64,000 nucleotides of DNA from the NCBI GenBank assembly GCA_905181595.1, contig CAJIYI010000002.1, positions 161,857-225,856 of the forward strand, written 5' to 3'. The notes under the pieces are model-generated. The model was not told where the DNA came from, searched no databases, and was given only the letters and a program-made list of their open reading frames with translations. Source of the DNA: an uncultured SAR86 cluster bacterium. GTDB taxonomy: Bacteria; Pseudomonadota; Gammaproteobacteria; Magnimaribacterales; D2472. Shown here piece after piece: positions 1 through 10,053 of this stretch; the first letter of the stretch is position 1, and each line of letters begins with the position of its first letter. Both the position numbers and the translations under genes were made by a program.

Positions 1-890
1 ATTTGCTTGGCATTTGCGATCAACTCCAATGAGTCGCTATCAATGCATTGATCTAGGATCATTTCATGATCTTGCACAGACTCGATGCTACAAATTCTAT
101 GTTCAAGAGAATCTATGCTAGGTGCAACCACAACCTTGCTGGGCAAATGAATTGAGGATTTACCTAGGAGTTGTCTAGCCTCATCGAGCATAGATTCCTC
201 GTGCAGTGACTTGCCAATATTAAAACCCTGGGCTTTAAGAAAAGTATTTGTAATGCCGCCGCCTGTAATTATATGATCTGAGAACTGGCTCAGGTTTTTT
301 AGAACTTCAAGTTTAGTTGACACTTTTGAGCCCCCAACAATTGATAGCAGTGGCCTATCATTGGAATGAGTCGCTTTAGTTAATGCTTCAATTTCAGCTT
401 CGAGCAGCAATCCAGCACATGAAACATTGGCTTGATGAATAGCGCCAAATGTTGAAGCTTGCTCTCGGTGAGATGTTCCAAAAGCATCGAAAACATAAAC
501 TTCAGCCATAGACCCAAGGTTCTTTGATAGCTCTTCATTATTTTCAAGCTCGCCGATTAAGAATCTAGTATTTTCTAAAAGTGAAATTGTGCTTTTAAAT
601 TTTACTTCTTCAATGGCAGAAATAAAGTCGACTTCATGGTTAAGCATTTCTCCAATTCTGATAGCAATCGGCTGGAGAGAAGCCTCGGAATCAAAAGTGC
701 CTGCCTTGGGTCGACCAAAATGAGAAATCAAAATAATTTTACAGTTCTGTGTAAGCAAATATTTCACTGTTGGGATCACAGCTTCTATCCTTGCATCATC
801 AAGAATTATGCCCTCTTTTACTGGAACATTAAGATCTGCTCTTAGGGCAACGGTTTTGTTTTTAACTGAAATATCAGAAAGCTTTCTCAT
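1..890 (-). CDS. pgk: Phosphoglycerate kinase, N-terminal three quarters (runs off the window edge)
   Basis: Glycolytic and gluconeogenic enzyme of the cytosol that interconverts 1,3-bisphosphoglycerate plus ADP with 3-phosphoglycerate plus ATP. My reverse-strand translation starts at ATG 888-890 and stays open to base 1, giving about 296 residues; the family is usually near 390, so the C-terminal nucleotide-binding end lies outside. Visible family motifs are ALRADLNVPV near residue 15, SHFGRPK near 60, FDAFGTSHREQAS near 115 and GGSKVSTK near 190. The start codon overlaps the stop of the upstream tkt as ATGA (887-890), so the two are translationally coupled in one operon. Pairing pgk with tkt is common in proteobacterial Calvin-type or glycolytic operons. 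Confidence 0.95.
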   Translation of the reverse strand, partial: MRKLSDISVKNKTVALRADLNVPVKEGIILDDARIEAVIPTVKYLLTQNCKIILISHFGRPKAGTFDSEASLQPIAIRIGEMLNHEVDFISAIEEVKFKSTISLLENTRFLIGELENNEELSKNLGSMAEVYVFDAFGTSHREQASTFGAIHQANVSCAGLLLEAEIEALTKATHSNDRPLLSIVGGSKVSTKLEVLKNLSQFSDHIITGGGITNTFLKAQGFNIGKSLHEESMLDEARQLLGKSSIHLPSKVVVAPSIDSLEHRICSIESVQDHEMILDQCIDSDSLELIANAKQ

Positions 891-2885
891 TTTTGAATGA
901 GTTTTTTAGCCTCTAATAAAACATTCTCTTCAGTAAAGCCAAATTTTTGCATTAACTCTGATGCAGGGGCGCTTTCTCCAAATGTATCGATGCCAATAAC
1001 AGTATCATTTAAATTGGTTAGTCCATGCCATGAAGAAGAATGCAAAGCTTCAACTATTAGTTTAGGTGAGCTAGGGGCTATGGTTTCATTTCTGTAACTT
1101 TCTGATTGAGAATAAAACTTATCCAGGCATGGCATAGAAACAATATTAGCTTTAATCCCTTCAGCTGCAAGCGCCTCTGCTGCTGATAAAATTAACTGCA
1201 ATTCACTGCCAGAGGCAATCAATGTGATAGCAGCATCATCATGTTTTGATAGAAGGTACCCACCTTTATGAATGGACTGAATCTGTTCTTGAGTTCTTTG
1301 AACGTAAGGAAGATTTTGTCTAGACAGAATTAAGCTGTGAGGAGTAGCTTTGGATAAAATAGATTCATTCCAAGCAATTGCAGTTTCTATGACATCAGCA
1401 GGTCTCCAATTATTTAAGTTGGGTGTTGCTCGCAATGTAACCAGATGCTCAATCGGCTGATGCGTAGGACCATCTTCTCCCAGTCCAATAGAATCATGTG
1501 TATAGACAAAGATATTAGGTATTTCCATCAATGCAGCTAATCTGACTGCATTTCTTGCATAGTCCATAAACACTAAAAAAGTTCCGCCATATGGTTTTAA
1601 GCCCCCATGAAGAAGCATTCCATTCATCATGGCAGTCATACCAAACTCACGAACACCCCAAAAAATATGGTTGCCCTCTGGTTTTTGGGGGAGCAAATCA
1701 GTGCTTGCTTTTGAAAAGGTATTATTTGAACCCTTCAGATCAGCAGACCCACCTATCAGCTCGGGCAGTTTTTCACAGAAAAAGTCTAGGCAGATTTCAG
1801 AAGCTTTTCTGGTTGCAACATCTTTTTTTTCTCCGGTTTGAAGATTTTCTAAAAATGTCTCAAAAGAATGATTGAAATCTTCTGGAAGTTCGTTAGCCAT
1901 TAATCTTTGCAGCAATGAATGCTCGAGCTGGGTAAACCTTACTGTACTCAGACATCAAATCATCCCATTGAGTATTTGAAGAATTGCCTTCCTCATAATT
2001 ATTCCATTCAGCGCTAATTTGCTCAGGAATTTCAAACGGCTCATGCTCCCAGCCTAATTGCTTACGAGTAATTTCTATTTCATCTTCTCCAAGCGGTGAG
2101 CCATGAACTCCAGAAGTGCCAGCTTTATTGGGAGAGCCGAAACCTATCGTAGTTTTGCAACATATTAATGTTGGTTTTGCGGACTCTTCTTTAGCTATGG
2201 CAATAGCATCAAGCATTGCTTCAATATTATGCCCATCGACTTCTATTACTTGCCAATTGTAGCTTTCAAACCTCTGAACAGTATTATCAGTAAACCAATC
2301 AGATATTTCTCCATCAATTGAGATTCCATTTTGATCATAAAAACATATCAGCTTTCCAAGGCCATGAGTTCCTGCAAAAGAAGACACTTCATGAGAGATG
2401 CCTTCCATGAGACAACCATCACCTAAAAATGCATATGTAAAATGATCGATTGGGCTTAAATCAGCTTTATTAAATCTAGCTGCTAACATTTTCTCTGCAA
2501 GAGCCATTCCTACTGCATTTCCCAGGCCTTGGCCAAGGGGTCCTGTAGTAGTTTCAATACCTATATCTAAATCTAATTCTGGATGCCCTGGAGTTTTAGA
2601 TCCAAGCTGTCTAAAGTTTTTAATATCCTCAATTGATAAGTTATAGCCAGTTAAATGTAACAAGCTATATAAAAGCATTGATCCATGGCCATTAGAAAGA
2701 ACAAATCTATCTCTATTGAACCAAGTGGGATTGCTAGGATTATGCTTTAAGTTATATTTCCAAAGAGCGACTGCTATGTCTGCCATGCCCATAGGCATTC
2801 CAGGATGCCCACTCTTTGCGGCCTGAACTGCATCAATCGAAAGAAATCTTATGGCGTTGGCAAGGTCTTTATGCATGTTGAACAA
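887..2885 (-). CDS. tkt: Transketolase, split by one frameshift
   Basis: Thiamine-diphosphate enzyme of the pentose phosphate pathway that moves two-carbon ketol units between sugar phosphates. The N-terminal frame (1893-2885) carries the cofactor-binding GDGCLMEG motif near residue 155 and the early SGHPGMPMG motif. The C-terminal frame (887-1915) carries [13 protein letters not shown] and [16 protein letters not shown]. Together they give about 660 residues, the normal length. The frames part at about 1893-1898, where AAKING meets NELPEDF; E. coli transketolase has MSGELPSDF at this spot, so a single missing or extra base explains it. Both halves keep every expected motif, so a sequencing error is more likely than a pseudogene. 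It starts divergently from metK and is coupled to pgk by ATGA. Confidence 0.93.
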
Positions 2886-2941
2886 GAGTTATCCTAGAAA
2901 GAATTATCATAATATGGTGTCGATAGATTTAATACACATAA

Positions 2942-2970
2942 TTGTTATTTTTTATCAAAGAATGTAAAAT
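2942..2970 (+). promoter_or_regulatory. Likely sigma-70 promoter of metK
   Basis: TTGTTA at 2942-2947 and TAAAAT at 2965-2970 are separated by 17 bases, a good match to the -35 and -10 consensus. They lie in the divergent tkt/metK spacer and leave a transcribed leader of roughly 75 bases before the metK start, long enough to hold a small RNA switch. Based on consensus matching only. Confidence 0.5.
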
Positions 2971-3051
2971 TTACGTAGTTATTTAAAGTGATTTGTTCCT
3001 TCTTGCATACTTAAACTGCTAAGCAGGGCGCCCAAACATAAGGTGAAAATT

Positions 3052-4204
3052 ATGAGCTATATCTTTACATCCGAATCTGTATCAGGAGGTCACCCTGATA
3101 AAGTTTGTGATCAAATTTCTGATGCTGTCCTTGATGCATACCTAGCAGAAGACCCAAATAGCAGGGTTGCTTGTGAGACCATGATTAAAAATAATATGGT
3201 TTTTATAGCTGGAGAAATCACCTCTTTGGGCAGCCCAGATCTTGAGCCTGTGGTCCGAAAAACAATTAATGATATTGGCTACAACACAGATGAATACGGT
3301 TTTAATGGTGATACATGTGAATTTACTAATCTTGTATTTGAGCAGTCGCCTGATATCTCTCAAGGCGTGACTGAGGGTGAGGGAGAAAATCTAGAACAGG
3401 GTGCTGGTGATCAGGGCCTTATGTTTGGATACGCTTGTACTGAAACAGAGTCTTTGATGCCTCTTCCAATTGATCTTTCGCACAGGCTAGTTAAAAAACA
3501 AGCAGATGCAATGAAGAGTGGAGAAATTAAATGGTTAAGACCTGATGCTAAAAGTCAGGTAAGTGTTATTTACTCTGATGATGGCAAAACAATAGAGGGC
3601 TTATCAGCTGTTGTTCTTTCCACTCAGCACGATGAAGACGTCTCCCAAGAAGAGATCAAAGCTGAGGTAATGGAAAAAATTATTAAGCCAGTTGTTCCTG
3701 AGGAATGGATACTCGATTCTACTAATATTTACATTAATCCAACCGGCAAGTTTGTTATAGGCGGTCCAGTAGGCGATTGCGGTCTAACAGGAAGAAAGAT
3801 CATTGTAGATACTTATGGTGGAATGGCTCGACATGGTGGCGGTGCCTTTTCTGGAAAGACCCATCAAAAGTAGACAGATCAGCAGCCTATGCATCAAGGT
3901 ATGTAGCTAAAAATATTGTTGCTGCAGGTCTTGCAGACTATTGTGAAATACAAGTTTCATATGCCATTGGTGTTGCAAAACCAACCTCTATACATGTTGA
4001 AACTTTTAATAGCGAAAAAATTTCAAAAGATGCGATAGTTAAGATCGTAGAGGAAGAGTTTGATTTGAGACCAAAAAGCTTAATTAATATGCTTGACCTC
4101 AAAAGACCATATATCTTGCAACTGCTGCATATGGTCACTTTGGAAGGTCAGATATTGATCTAACGTGGGAAAAAACAGACAAAGCAGCTGATATAAGTCA
4201 GTAA
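3052..4204 (+). CDS. metK: S-adenosylmethionine synthetase, two frameshifts
   Basis: Makes S-adenosylmethionine from methionine and ATP in the cytosol. The N-terminus shows [20 protein letters not shown] and the middle shows [14 protein letters not shown], both MetK signatures. One missing base near 3858 (GGAAAGACCC where GGAAAGGACCC would encode [13 protein letters not shown]) and another near 4110 (CCATATAT for CCAATATAT, before [12 protein letters not shown] sequence) break the frame. After correction the gene ends at TAA 4202-4204 and encodes about 384 residues, the normal length. I chose ATG 3052 over GTG 3043 because AAGG at 3040-3043 then sits at proper spacing and the protein begins MSYIFTSE. 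It precedes ahcY, the next enzyme of the activated methyl cycle, with a terminator between them. Confidence 0.94.
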
Positions 4205-4222
4205 GATGCTTTTATTCAGGCT

Positions 4223-4249
4223 AAAGGGTGCATTAGCACCCTTTTTTTA
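4223..4249 (+). terminator. Rho-independent terminator of metK
   Basis: Perfect 9-bp stem AAAGGGTGC / GCACCCTTT with an ATTA loop, followed by a run of T. It lies 18 bases after the corrected metK stop and before the ahcY ribosome binding site, so metK and ahcY are partly separable transcripts. Confidence 0.85.
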
Positions 4250-4283
4250 TGTAAAATGCATTCAAATTATTAAGGAAGTAACA

Positions 4284-5678
4284 ATGGAAAATGATTACAA
4301 AGTAGTAGATATGGATCTAGCGGATTTCGGAAGAAAGGAAATCTCTCTTGCCGAAAATGAAATGCCAGCACTAATGGCTTTAAGAGATAAATATAAAGAT
4401 GAACAGCCATTGCAGGGTGCAAAAATTATGGGTTGTATTCATATGACAATTCAAACAGCTGTTTTAATGGAAACACTTAAAGACTTAGGGGCTGAATTGA
4501 GATGGTCTGGTTGTAATATTTTCTCAACTCAAGATCATGCTGCAGCAGCAATGGCAGCAGCTGGTATCCCAGTATTTGCTTGGAAAGGCCAAACTGATGA
4601 AGAGTTTGATTGGTGTATTGAACAAACTATCTTAGAAGATGGAAAGCCATGGGATGCTAATATGATTTTAGATGATGGCGGCGATCTAACCCATATGGTT
4701 CATACCAAATTTCCTGAAATGCTAGAAACCATTCATGGTATTTCAGAAGAGACTACTACTGGAGTTCACAGATTAAAAGCTATGCTTGAAGCTCATACTT
4801 TGAAAGTTCCAGCTATTAACGTGAATGACTCTGTGACTAAATCAAAAAATGATAACAAATATGGTTGCAGACATAGCTTAAATGATGGAATTAAAAGAGC
4901 TACAGATATGTTCTTAGCATCTAAGAAAGCTTTAGTTATTGGGTATGGAGACGTTGGCAAAGGTTCTGCGCAAAGTCTAGCTCAAGAAGGCATGATCGTA
5001 AGAGTTGTGGAGTCAGACCCAATATGTGCTATGCAAGCTTGCATGGATGGTTTTGAGGTTGTCTCCACTTATAACAATGGCATCGTAACAAGAGATGTTA
5101 AAGATATTAATACTCAAATACTAGGCGATACAGATATATTGGTTACAACAACTGGAAATGTAAACGTTTGCGACGAAGCAATGCTGAGATCGTTAAAGAA
5201 TACTGCTGTAGTATGCAACATTGGTCATTTTGATAATGAAATTGATACTCAGTTCATGAGAGATAAGTGGTATTGGGAAGAAATTAAACCTCAAGTTCAT
5301 AGAATTTTTAGAGACACTACTCCATCCGATACACCCGATATAAAGAGCAAAAATTATATCCTTCTTCTGTCAGAAGGTAGATTGGTTAATCTTGGAAACG
5401 CTACCGGTCACCCAAGCAGAATCATGGACGGCTCTTTTGCCAACCAGGTATTGGCCCAAATGTTTTTATATGAGCAAGGTTTTGCCAATATAAATGATGC
5501 GGACAAACAAAATGAAATGTTAACTGTGAAAGTGCTGCCTAAGAAATTAGATGAGGAAGTTGCTGAGCTAATGGTTCAAGGCTTTGGCGGAACAATGACT
5601 AAACTAACCAAAGATCAGGCTGAATACATCAATGTTCCTGTGGATGGTCCTTTCAAAGAGGAAGAGTACAAATACTAA
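4284..5678 (+). CDS. ahcY: S-adenosylhomocysteine hydrolase
   Basis: Splits S-adenosylhomocysteine into homocysteine and adenosine using bound NAD, relieving product inhibition of methyltransferases. The 464-residue protein shows [19 protein letters not shown], the NAD-binding [15 protein letters not shown] and the C-terminal YKY. It is longer than the roughly 430-residue eukaryotic form, as expected for the proteobacterial type with its extra internal segment. An upstream ATG at 4206 is in frame but lies before the metK terminator and would add 26 non-conserved residues. ATG 4284 follows AAGGA at 4272-4276 and gives [17 protein letters not shown], so I use it. The gene works directly downstream of metK in the methyl cycle. 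Confidence 0.96.
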   Translation: MENDYKVVDMDLADFGRKEISLAENEMPALMALRDKYKDEQPLQGAKIMGCIHMTIQTAVLMETLKDLGAELRWSGCNIFSTQDHAAAAMAAAGIPVFAWKGQTDEEFDWCIEQTILEDGKPWDANMILDDGGDLTHMVHTKFPEMLETIHGISEETTTGVHRLKAMLEAHTLKVPAINVNDSVTKSKNDNKYGCRHSLNDGIKRATDMFLASKKALVIGYGDVGKGSAQSLAQEGMIVRVVESDPICAMQACMDGFEVVSTYNNGIVTRDVKDINTQILGDTDILVTTTGNVNVCDEAMLRSLKNTAVVCNIGHFDNEIDTQFMRDKWYWEEIKPQVHRIFRDTTPSDTPDIKSKNYILLLSEGRLVNLGNATGHPSRIMDGSFANQVLAQMFLYEQGFANINDADKQNEMLTVKVLPKKLDEEVAELMVQGFGGTMTKLTKDQAEYINVPVDGPFKEEEYKY

Positions 5679-5709
5679 TAATTAGTTTTTTTCTCTTTAA
5701 TTATTCATA

Positions 5710-5738
5710 ATAGGCGAATGAAAATTCGCCTATTTTTT
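5710..5738 (+). terminator. Rho-independent terminator of ahcY, overlapping the lptM start
   Basis: Perfect 10-bp stem ATAGGCGAAT / ATTCGCCTAT with a GAAA tetraloop, followed by TTTTTTAT. It follows ahcY by 31 bases. The loop and stem boundary contain the ATG (5718-5720) of the small lipoprotein frame described next, so the same bases serve as terminator and translation start. Confidence 0.8.
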
Positions 5739-5819
5739 ATTCTACTAACTATAAGTGTTATGTCGGTTAGCTGCGGCATGAAGGCTCCTATTCCTTCCTC
5801 TATTTTAATAACTCTTTAG
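5718..5819 (+). CDS. lptM: LptM-like (YifL) mini-lipoprotein, 33 residues
   Basis: LptM is a small outer-membrane lipoprotein that helps the LPS translocon LptD-LptE mature by favouring its native disulfides. This reading frame encodes a short basic start (MKIR), a hydrophobic stretch LFFILLTISVM and a lipobox ending VSC at Cys19, followed by GMKAPIP. E. coli YifL has TGCGLKGPLY at the same place, and the family typically sits just upstream of lysA or dapF, exactly as here (lysA begins 10 bases later). It is about half the length of E. coli YifL; an indel could have cut the tail, but the conserved N-terminal part is complete. The only reasonable start lies in the terminator hairpin. Family assignment rests on the lipobox motif and synteny. 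Confidence 0.72.
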   Translation: MKIRLFFILLTISVMSVSCGMKAPIPSSILITL

Positions 5820-5829
5820 CACCTACTAG

Positions 5830-7072
5830 ATGGATCATTTTAATTACCAACAAGATCTTCTCTTTGCAGAAGAAGTTCCTCTTAGCAAGATTGCCGAGCA
5901 ATATGGAACACCTTCATATGTATACTCGCGAGCAACCTTAGAAAGGCATGCAAAAGCATATACAGAATCGTTTAACTCTATGGATGGCCTGGTTTGCTTT
6001 TCTGTTAAGGCTCTTTCGAATGTTGCTATCTTAAAAGTGCTAAAACAATGCGGCTGTGGATTTGACATTGTCTCTGGAGGTGAGCTTCACAGGGCTCTTT
6101 TGGCAGGCGCTGATCCTCAAAAAATTATTTTTTCTGGCGTAGGAAAATCAAAAGCTGAAATGGCAGCAGGAATTAAAAGTAATATCTTGTCATTCAATGT
6201 GGAATCTAAGAGTGAATTAATGGCGCTTGAAGAAGTAGCAAAAGAGATGAATGCAGTAGCTCCTGTTGCTATTAGATTTAATCCTGGTGTAGATGCTGGT
6301 GGACATGAGTTTACAAAAACAGGCAGAAAATCAGATAAGTTTGGTGTCAGTATTGATGAGACCATGCTGTTAACTGCCAAGTGCATTCAGAGTAAAAGCC
6401 TTAATATTGTAGGTTTAACTTGCCATATTGGCTCTCAAATTTCAGAGCTAGAAAAATTTTCGGAAGCTGCAACTCAGTCTTTAAAGCTATTACTAGAAGT
6501 TGAAAAATTAGGAGCTGAGTTAAATTTTATTGATATGGGAGGGGGACTAGGAGTTACCTATGTGGACGAAAAAACTGTTCAGCCCTATGAACTTATCAAA
6601 TGCTATGAAGAGATTTTTCGAAACAGGCCTGAAAGGCTGATCGTTGAGCCAGGAAGATCTATTTCTGCTAATGCAGGAATATTGCTAACTAAAGTTGAGT
6701 ACAAAAAAAATGATTTTCTTATAACTGATGCAGCTATGAATGATTTATTGCGTCCCAGCTTTGTATCAGGCTCAACATGACGTATGGCAGGTAAATAATA
6801 AAAATGATGATGTTAAAAATTACAATGTTGTTGGGCCAATATGTGAAACAGGAGATTTTCTTGCAAAAGATAAGCGGCTAAGTGCCGACGAGGGCGATCT
6901 TCTTGCTTTAAGGTCAGTAGGTGCTTATGGTTTTGTAATGAGTTCGAATTATAACTCTCGAATGAGAAGTGCCGAGATCTTGGTAGACAAGGATAAATTT
7001 CATTTAATAAGGCGCAGAGAGGAGTTATTAGATTTAACTAAACTGGAAGAGGGCTTGCATGATGAAATTTAA
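5830..7072 (+). CDS. lysA: Diaminopimelate decarboxylase, one frameshift
   Basis: PLP enzyme that decarboxylates meso-diaminopimelate, the last step of lysine synthesis. Features in order: CFSVKALSN with the PLP lysine near residue 60, HIGSQ near 205, GGGLGV near 240 and EPGRSISANAG near 277, then in the second frame VGPICETGDFLAKD and GAYGFVMSSNYNSR. An extra C in CGTCCCAGC near 6753-6755 shifts the frame; removing it gives NDLLRPALYQAQHDV, the normal LysA sequence. Corrected length is about 413 residues. It sits between lptM and dapF, and its 3' end overlaps the dapF start, so lysine and peptidoglycan precursor enzymes are coupled. Confidence 0.95.
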
Positions 7073-7834
7073 GAAAATGCATGGAAATGGCAATGATTTC
7101 ATCATAATTGAAAACCTTACTCAAACAATCTCTCTTACAAAATCTCAGATAATCAAAATGGGTGATAGAAAAAAAGGCCTGGGTTTTGATCAGCTCATAA
7201 CAATTAATCCGCCAAAAAAGAATCATCATGACTTGCACATAAAATTTTTTAATACGGATGGATCAGAGGCAAGCATGTGTCTGAATGGAGTGAGGTCTGT
7301 TGGTGCATTTGTTTGGGAATCTAAATTGCTCCCAAAAAAACCAATGCTGCTGGGCACTAAATCAAGAGATATCTTAATTAAACCTACTGGATCGAAAAAT
7401 GTGAAAGCGATCATAGACTTTCCTTTTGAAGAAAAATTCCGGCAGCAGAGATGAAGCTTTTAAAAAAAGAAAAGGTTTGCTTTGTAAATGTTGGCAATCA
7501 TCATCTCTTAATTGAATCCACCAAAATTGATGATTATGATCTCTCTGACCTTTGCGAAAAACTGAGAAAACGAAAGTTCTTTAGGGATGCAAATATTTCT
7601 TTATGGAAAAAAACTGGAAGCGCAATCGTATCAAGAACCAATGAGGCTGGAGCCGGCGAGACCTTGTCATGTGGATCAGCTGCTGCTGCTATTGCTAGCG
7701 TTGCTTTGGGTTCTGCAAAAAAAATTATGGTTATTTCTAAAGGTGGCAAAATATCTCTTACAAACATGGGTGATAAACTAGAAATGACTGGGCCTGCTGA
7801 ATTAATTTGCGAGGGAGTATGGGCAAAAAATTAA
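7062..7834 (+). CDS. dapF: Diaminopimelate epimerase, one frameshift; altered active-site motif
   Basis: Cofactor-free racemase converting LL- to meso-diaminopimelate for lysine and peptidoglycan. The start MKFKKMHGNGNDF matches the family N-terminus; ATG 7062 lies 8 bases from AGAGGG, while ATG 7059 is also possible. The two catalytic cysteines are seen in DGSEASMCLNG and GAGETLSCGSA, but the usual CGNG is CLNG and CGTG is CGSA, which is unusual. A missing A in the run at 7432-7436 splits the gene; with it restored the frame reads EEKIPAAEMKLL and continues to TAA 7834. The gene overlaps lysA upstream and the DUF484 gene downstream. Confidence 0.92.
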
Positions 7835-8448
7835 ATGCAAAAGACGTAGAGATTTTTCTTCTAGAAAATATTGATTTCTTTGTTACTAGAGAGTCTCTTG
7901 TCAGCGAATTAAGCTTTAAACATGATTCTGGTGGAGCATCATCTCTGTTAGAAATGCAGGTCAGACGATTGCGTGATGAGCAGTCAAGATTAATGGAGAT
8001 GCTGACTAGTTTTGTTTCTACAGGACAGGACAATGAAGATCTTTTTTTAAAATCTAAAACTCTGACACTCTCTCTAATTCAAGCCAAAGATATGGATTCA
8101 ATTATTAATACTGTCGAATCTTTTTTTCAAGAGATTATTGGTGCAGATGCATGCAGCCTGGTTCTTGCTACAGATGAAGAGGTCAAAGAGCTTGAATCAA
8201 CTACTGGTCTAGAAATGAATAAAAACTCTATTCATATGGGTCCTTTTTCTCAAGAAAAGATGTCTTTGCTCTTTCAGGATAATGAGATGCTTTCAGGTGT
8301 AATAAGCATTTTTAAAGTAAAAGATAAATTCGGTTTATTAAAGATTGGCTCTAGAGATCAAACAAAGTATTTGGGTGATGGCGATACAACTTTTATCGAA
8401 TACATTAGAGATGTAATAGCAAGCGTGATTGAATTGAAAGATGTATGA
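7819..8448 (+). CDS. DUF484 family protein (YigA-like)
   Basis: Protein of unknown function of the DUF484 family, which carries a GAF-like fold, encoded in gammaproteobacteria between dapF and xerC exactly as here. The N-terminus VEIFLLENIDFFVTRESLVSEL and the following SLLEMQVRRLRDEQSRL are typical of the family, and a middle helix-rich part leads into a GAF-like region ending in an EYIRDVIASVIE helix. About 209 residues, close to the usual length. I use ATG 7819, which follows GAGG at 7811-7814; a TTG at 7807 would extend it four residues. It overlaps the end of dapF by 16 bases and its stop overlaps the xerC start as ATGA. Confidence 0.85.
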   Translation: MGKKLNAKDVEIFLLENIDFFVTRESLVSELSFKHDSGGASSLLEMQVRRLRDEQSRLMEMLTSFVSTGQDNEDLFLKSKTLTLSLIQAKDMDSIINTVESFFQEIIGADACSLVLATDEEVKELESTTGLEMNKNSIHMGPFSQEKMSLLFQDNEMLSGVISIFKVKDKFGLLKIGSRDQTKYLGDGDTTFIEYIRDVIASVIELKDV

Positions 8449-9353
8449 ATGAAAAAAAATATTTTCTCATTTCAAAAATTACAGACTATTTAGACTTTTT
8501 AGAAAATATTAAAGGCCTCAGCGCTAATACAATTAAATCCTACCAGCGCGATCTCATAAAGTTTTCACACTTCTCTGAAGCAGCCAATGTAGATAACTTT
8601 GATATGTTTACTGAGGAAATTTGTTCAAGCTGGATCGCTGATCTCTTTCAGCAGAATGTTAGTGCTCGAAGTATTCAAAGGCATATTTCATCAGCAAAAG
8701 GTTTTTTTGAGTATGCGCAAAAAAATACTCTTATTAATGGGTCTCCGTTTGAACTCATAAACTCACCCAAGTCACCAAATTATCTGCCAAATGTATTGTC
8801 TCCAGAAGATGTCGAGCAGCTCTTAAATTTTAAACCAAAGAATATTCAAGAGACTAGAGACATGGCGATTGTGGAGTTGATATATTCGAGCGGACTCAGG
8901 GTCTCGGAGGCTGTGAATGTAGATTTAAATGATTTTGAGGAATCAGGAAATTTCTTGCGAGTCCTGGGCAAGGGCGCAAAAACAAGATTGGTGCCTGTGG
9001 GCCGATTTGCACAATCAGCCATAGATAAATGGATTAAAGAGAGAAAGAAAATTTCTACTATTGATGGAGCATTATTTGTTAATCTAAGGGGTGGTCGGAT
9101 TTCTACCAGGAGCATTCAAGAGAGAATTAAAACTCTTGCCTTAATGCAGGGCCTGCCTCCAGTAAACCCTCACATGTTGAGGCATAGTTTTGCTACTCAC
9201 CTATTGGAATCAAGTGGGGATTTAAGGAGTATCCAAGAGTTATTGGGACATAGCTCGCTTTCAACAACTCAAATCTATACCCGATTAGATTATCAGCATT
9301 TAATAAAAATTTATGAAAAATCACATCCGAGAGCAACTAAAACAAATGCCTAA
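8445..9353 (+). CDS. xerC: Tyrosine recombinase XerC
   Basis: With XerD, resolves chromosome dimers at dif before cell division. The 302-residue protein has an N-terminal SAM-like core-binding domain (residues about 8-92) and a C-terminal catalytic domain. All six catalytic residues are visible: Arg in SSGLRVSE, Lys in LGKGAKTR, His and Arg in HMLRHSFATH, His in LGHSSLSTT and the nucleophilic Tyr in IYTRLD. The order dapF-DUF484-xerC-HAD phosphatase matches E. coli dapF-yigA-xerC-yigB, which favours XerC over XerD. The start overlaps the DUF484 stop. Confidence 0.95.
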   Translation: MNEKKYFLISKITDYLDFLENIKGLSANTIKSYQRDLIKFSHFSEAANVDNFDMFTEEICSSWIADLFQQNVSARSIQRHISSAKGFFEYAQKNTLINGSPFELINSPKSPNYLPNVLSPEDVEQLLNFKPKNIQETRDMAIVELIYSSGLRVSEAVNVDLNDFEESGNFLRVLGKGAKTRLVPVGRFAQSAIDKWIKERKKISTIDGALFVNLRGGRISTRSIQERIKTLALMQGLPPVNPHMLRHSFATHLLESSGDLRSIQELLGHSSLSTTQIYTRLDYQHLIKIYEKSHPRATKTNA

Positions 9354-10053
9354 AATAGAACTAATAACTTTTGATCTAGATGATACGTTCTGGGATATTA
9401 AGACCGTGATCATTGCTGCTGAAAAAAACTATAGGCAGTGGTTAGAATCAAAGGTTGGTCAGCCCATAAAATGGGGAACGTTTGAAGAGTTTATGCGCAT
9501 CAGACAAACTCTTATTAAAGAGAACTCTGCTTTAGAATATGACCTTGGATTACTTAGAAAGGAAACAATTCGTCACCATCTAAATCCCCATATAACAAAT
9601 CAAAATGAGTTAAATTTATTGGTTGATGAGGCATATGAATTTTTTTTAGGCGAGCGACATAAAGTAGTATTTTATGAGGAAGTGGTAGAGGTTTTAGAGG
9701 ACTTATCATCTCAGTTCATGCTTGGGGTTCTTACTAACGGAAATGCTGATGTGAATAAACTGGGTATTGGAAATCTATTTGATTTTTCGATTGCCTCTAC
9801 TGATGTTATGAGCAATAAACCCGATCCAGCACATTTTATTAGGGCTAAAGAAATTTCAGGAATAGACTTTCAAAGCACTTTGCATATTGGTGACGATGCG
9901 GTTAATGATATTAAAGGAGCTAGAGACCTTGGAATAAATACTATGTGGTTTAATTCCCAAAATTTACCATGGGACATAGATGATAATCCTCCTATAGAAT
10001 TCAATCACTGGTCTGAATTTAAGAACTTGTTATCATTGCATCATGGCCAATAA
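9346..10053 (+). CDS. yigB: HAD-family phosphatase, YigB-like
   Basis: Haloacid dehalogenase superfamily hydrolase. In E. coli YigB is a flavin mononucleotide phosphatase acting in riboflavin metabolism; the same role here is inferred from position after xerC. HAD motif I is DLDDTFWD, motif II is LTNGNAD, and motif IV is HIGDDAVNDIKGARDLG, with a helical cap between motifs I and II. I start at ATG 9346 (MPKIELITFDLDDT), which overlaps the xerC stop; ATG 9313 would add eleven residues encoded by xerC codons. The 3' end overlaps ubiK. Confidence 0.85.
   Translation: MPKIELITFDLDDTFWDIKTVIIAAEKNYRQWLESKVGQPIKWGTFEEFMRIRQTLIKENSALEYDLGLLRKETIRHHLNPHITNQNELNLLVDEAYEFFLGERHKVVFYEEVVEVLEDLSSQFMLGVLTNGNADVNKLGIGNLFDFSIASTDVMSNKPDPAHFIRAKEISGIDFQSTLHIGDDAVNDIKGARDLGINTMWFNSQNLPWDIDDNPPIEFNHWSEFKNLLSLHHGQ

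Noticed and set aside
887..2885. Frame breaks as programmed frameshifts or pseudogenes
   Set aside because: The breaks lie in many unrelated essential genes, mostly in short homopolymers, without slippery heptamers or stimulatory structures that I can recognise.
4206..4283. Longer AhcY starting at ATG 4206
   Set aside because: The extra 26 residues are encoded by the metK terminator hairpin and are not conserved; a ribosome binding site precedes ATG 4284.
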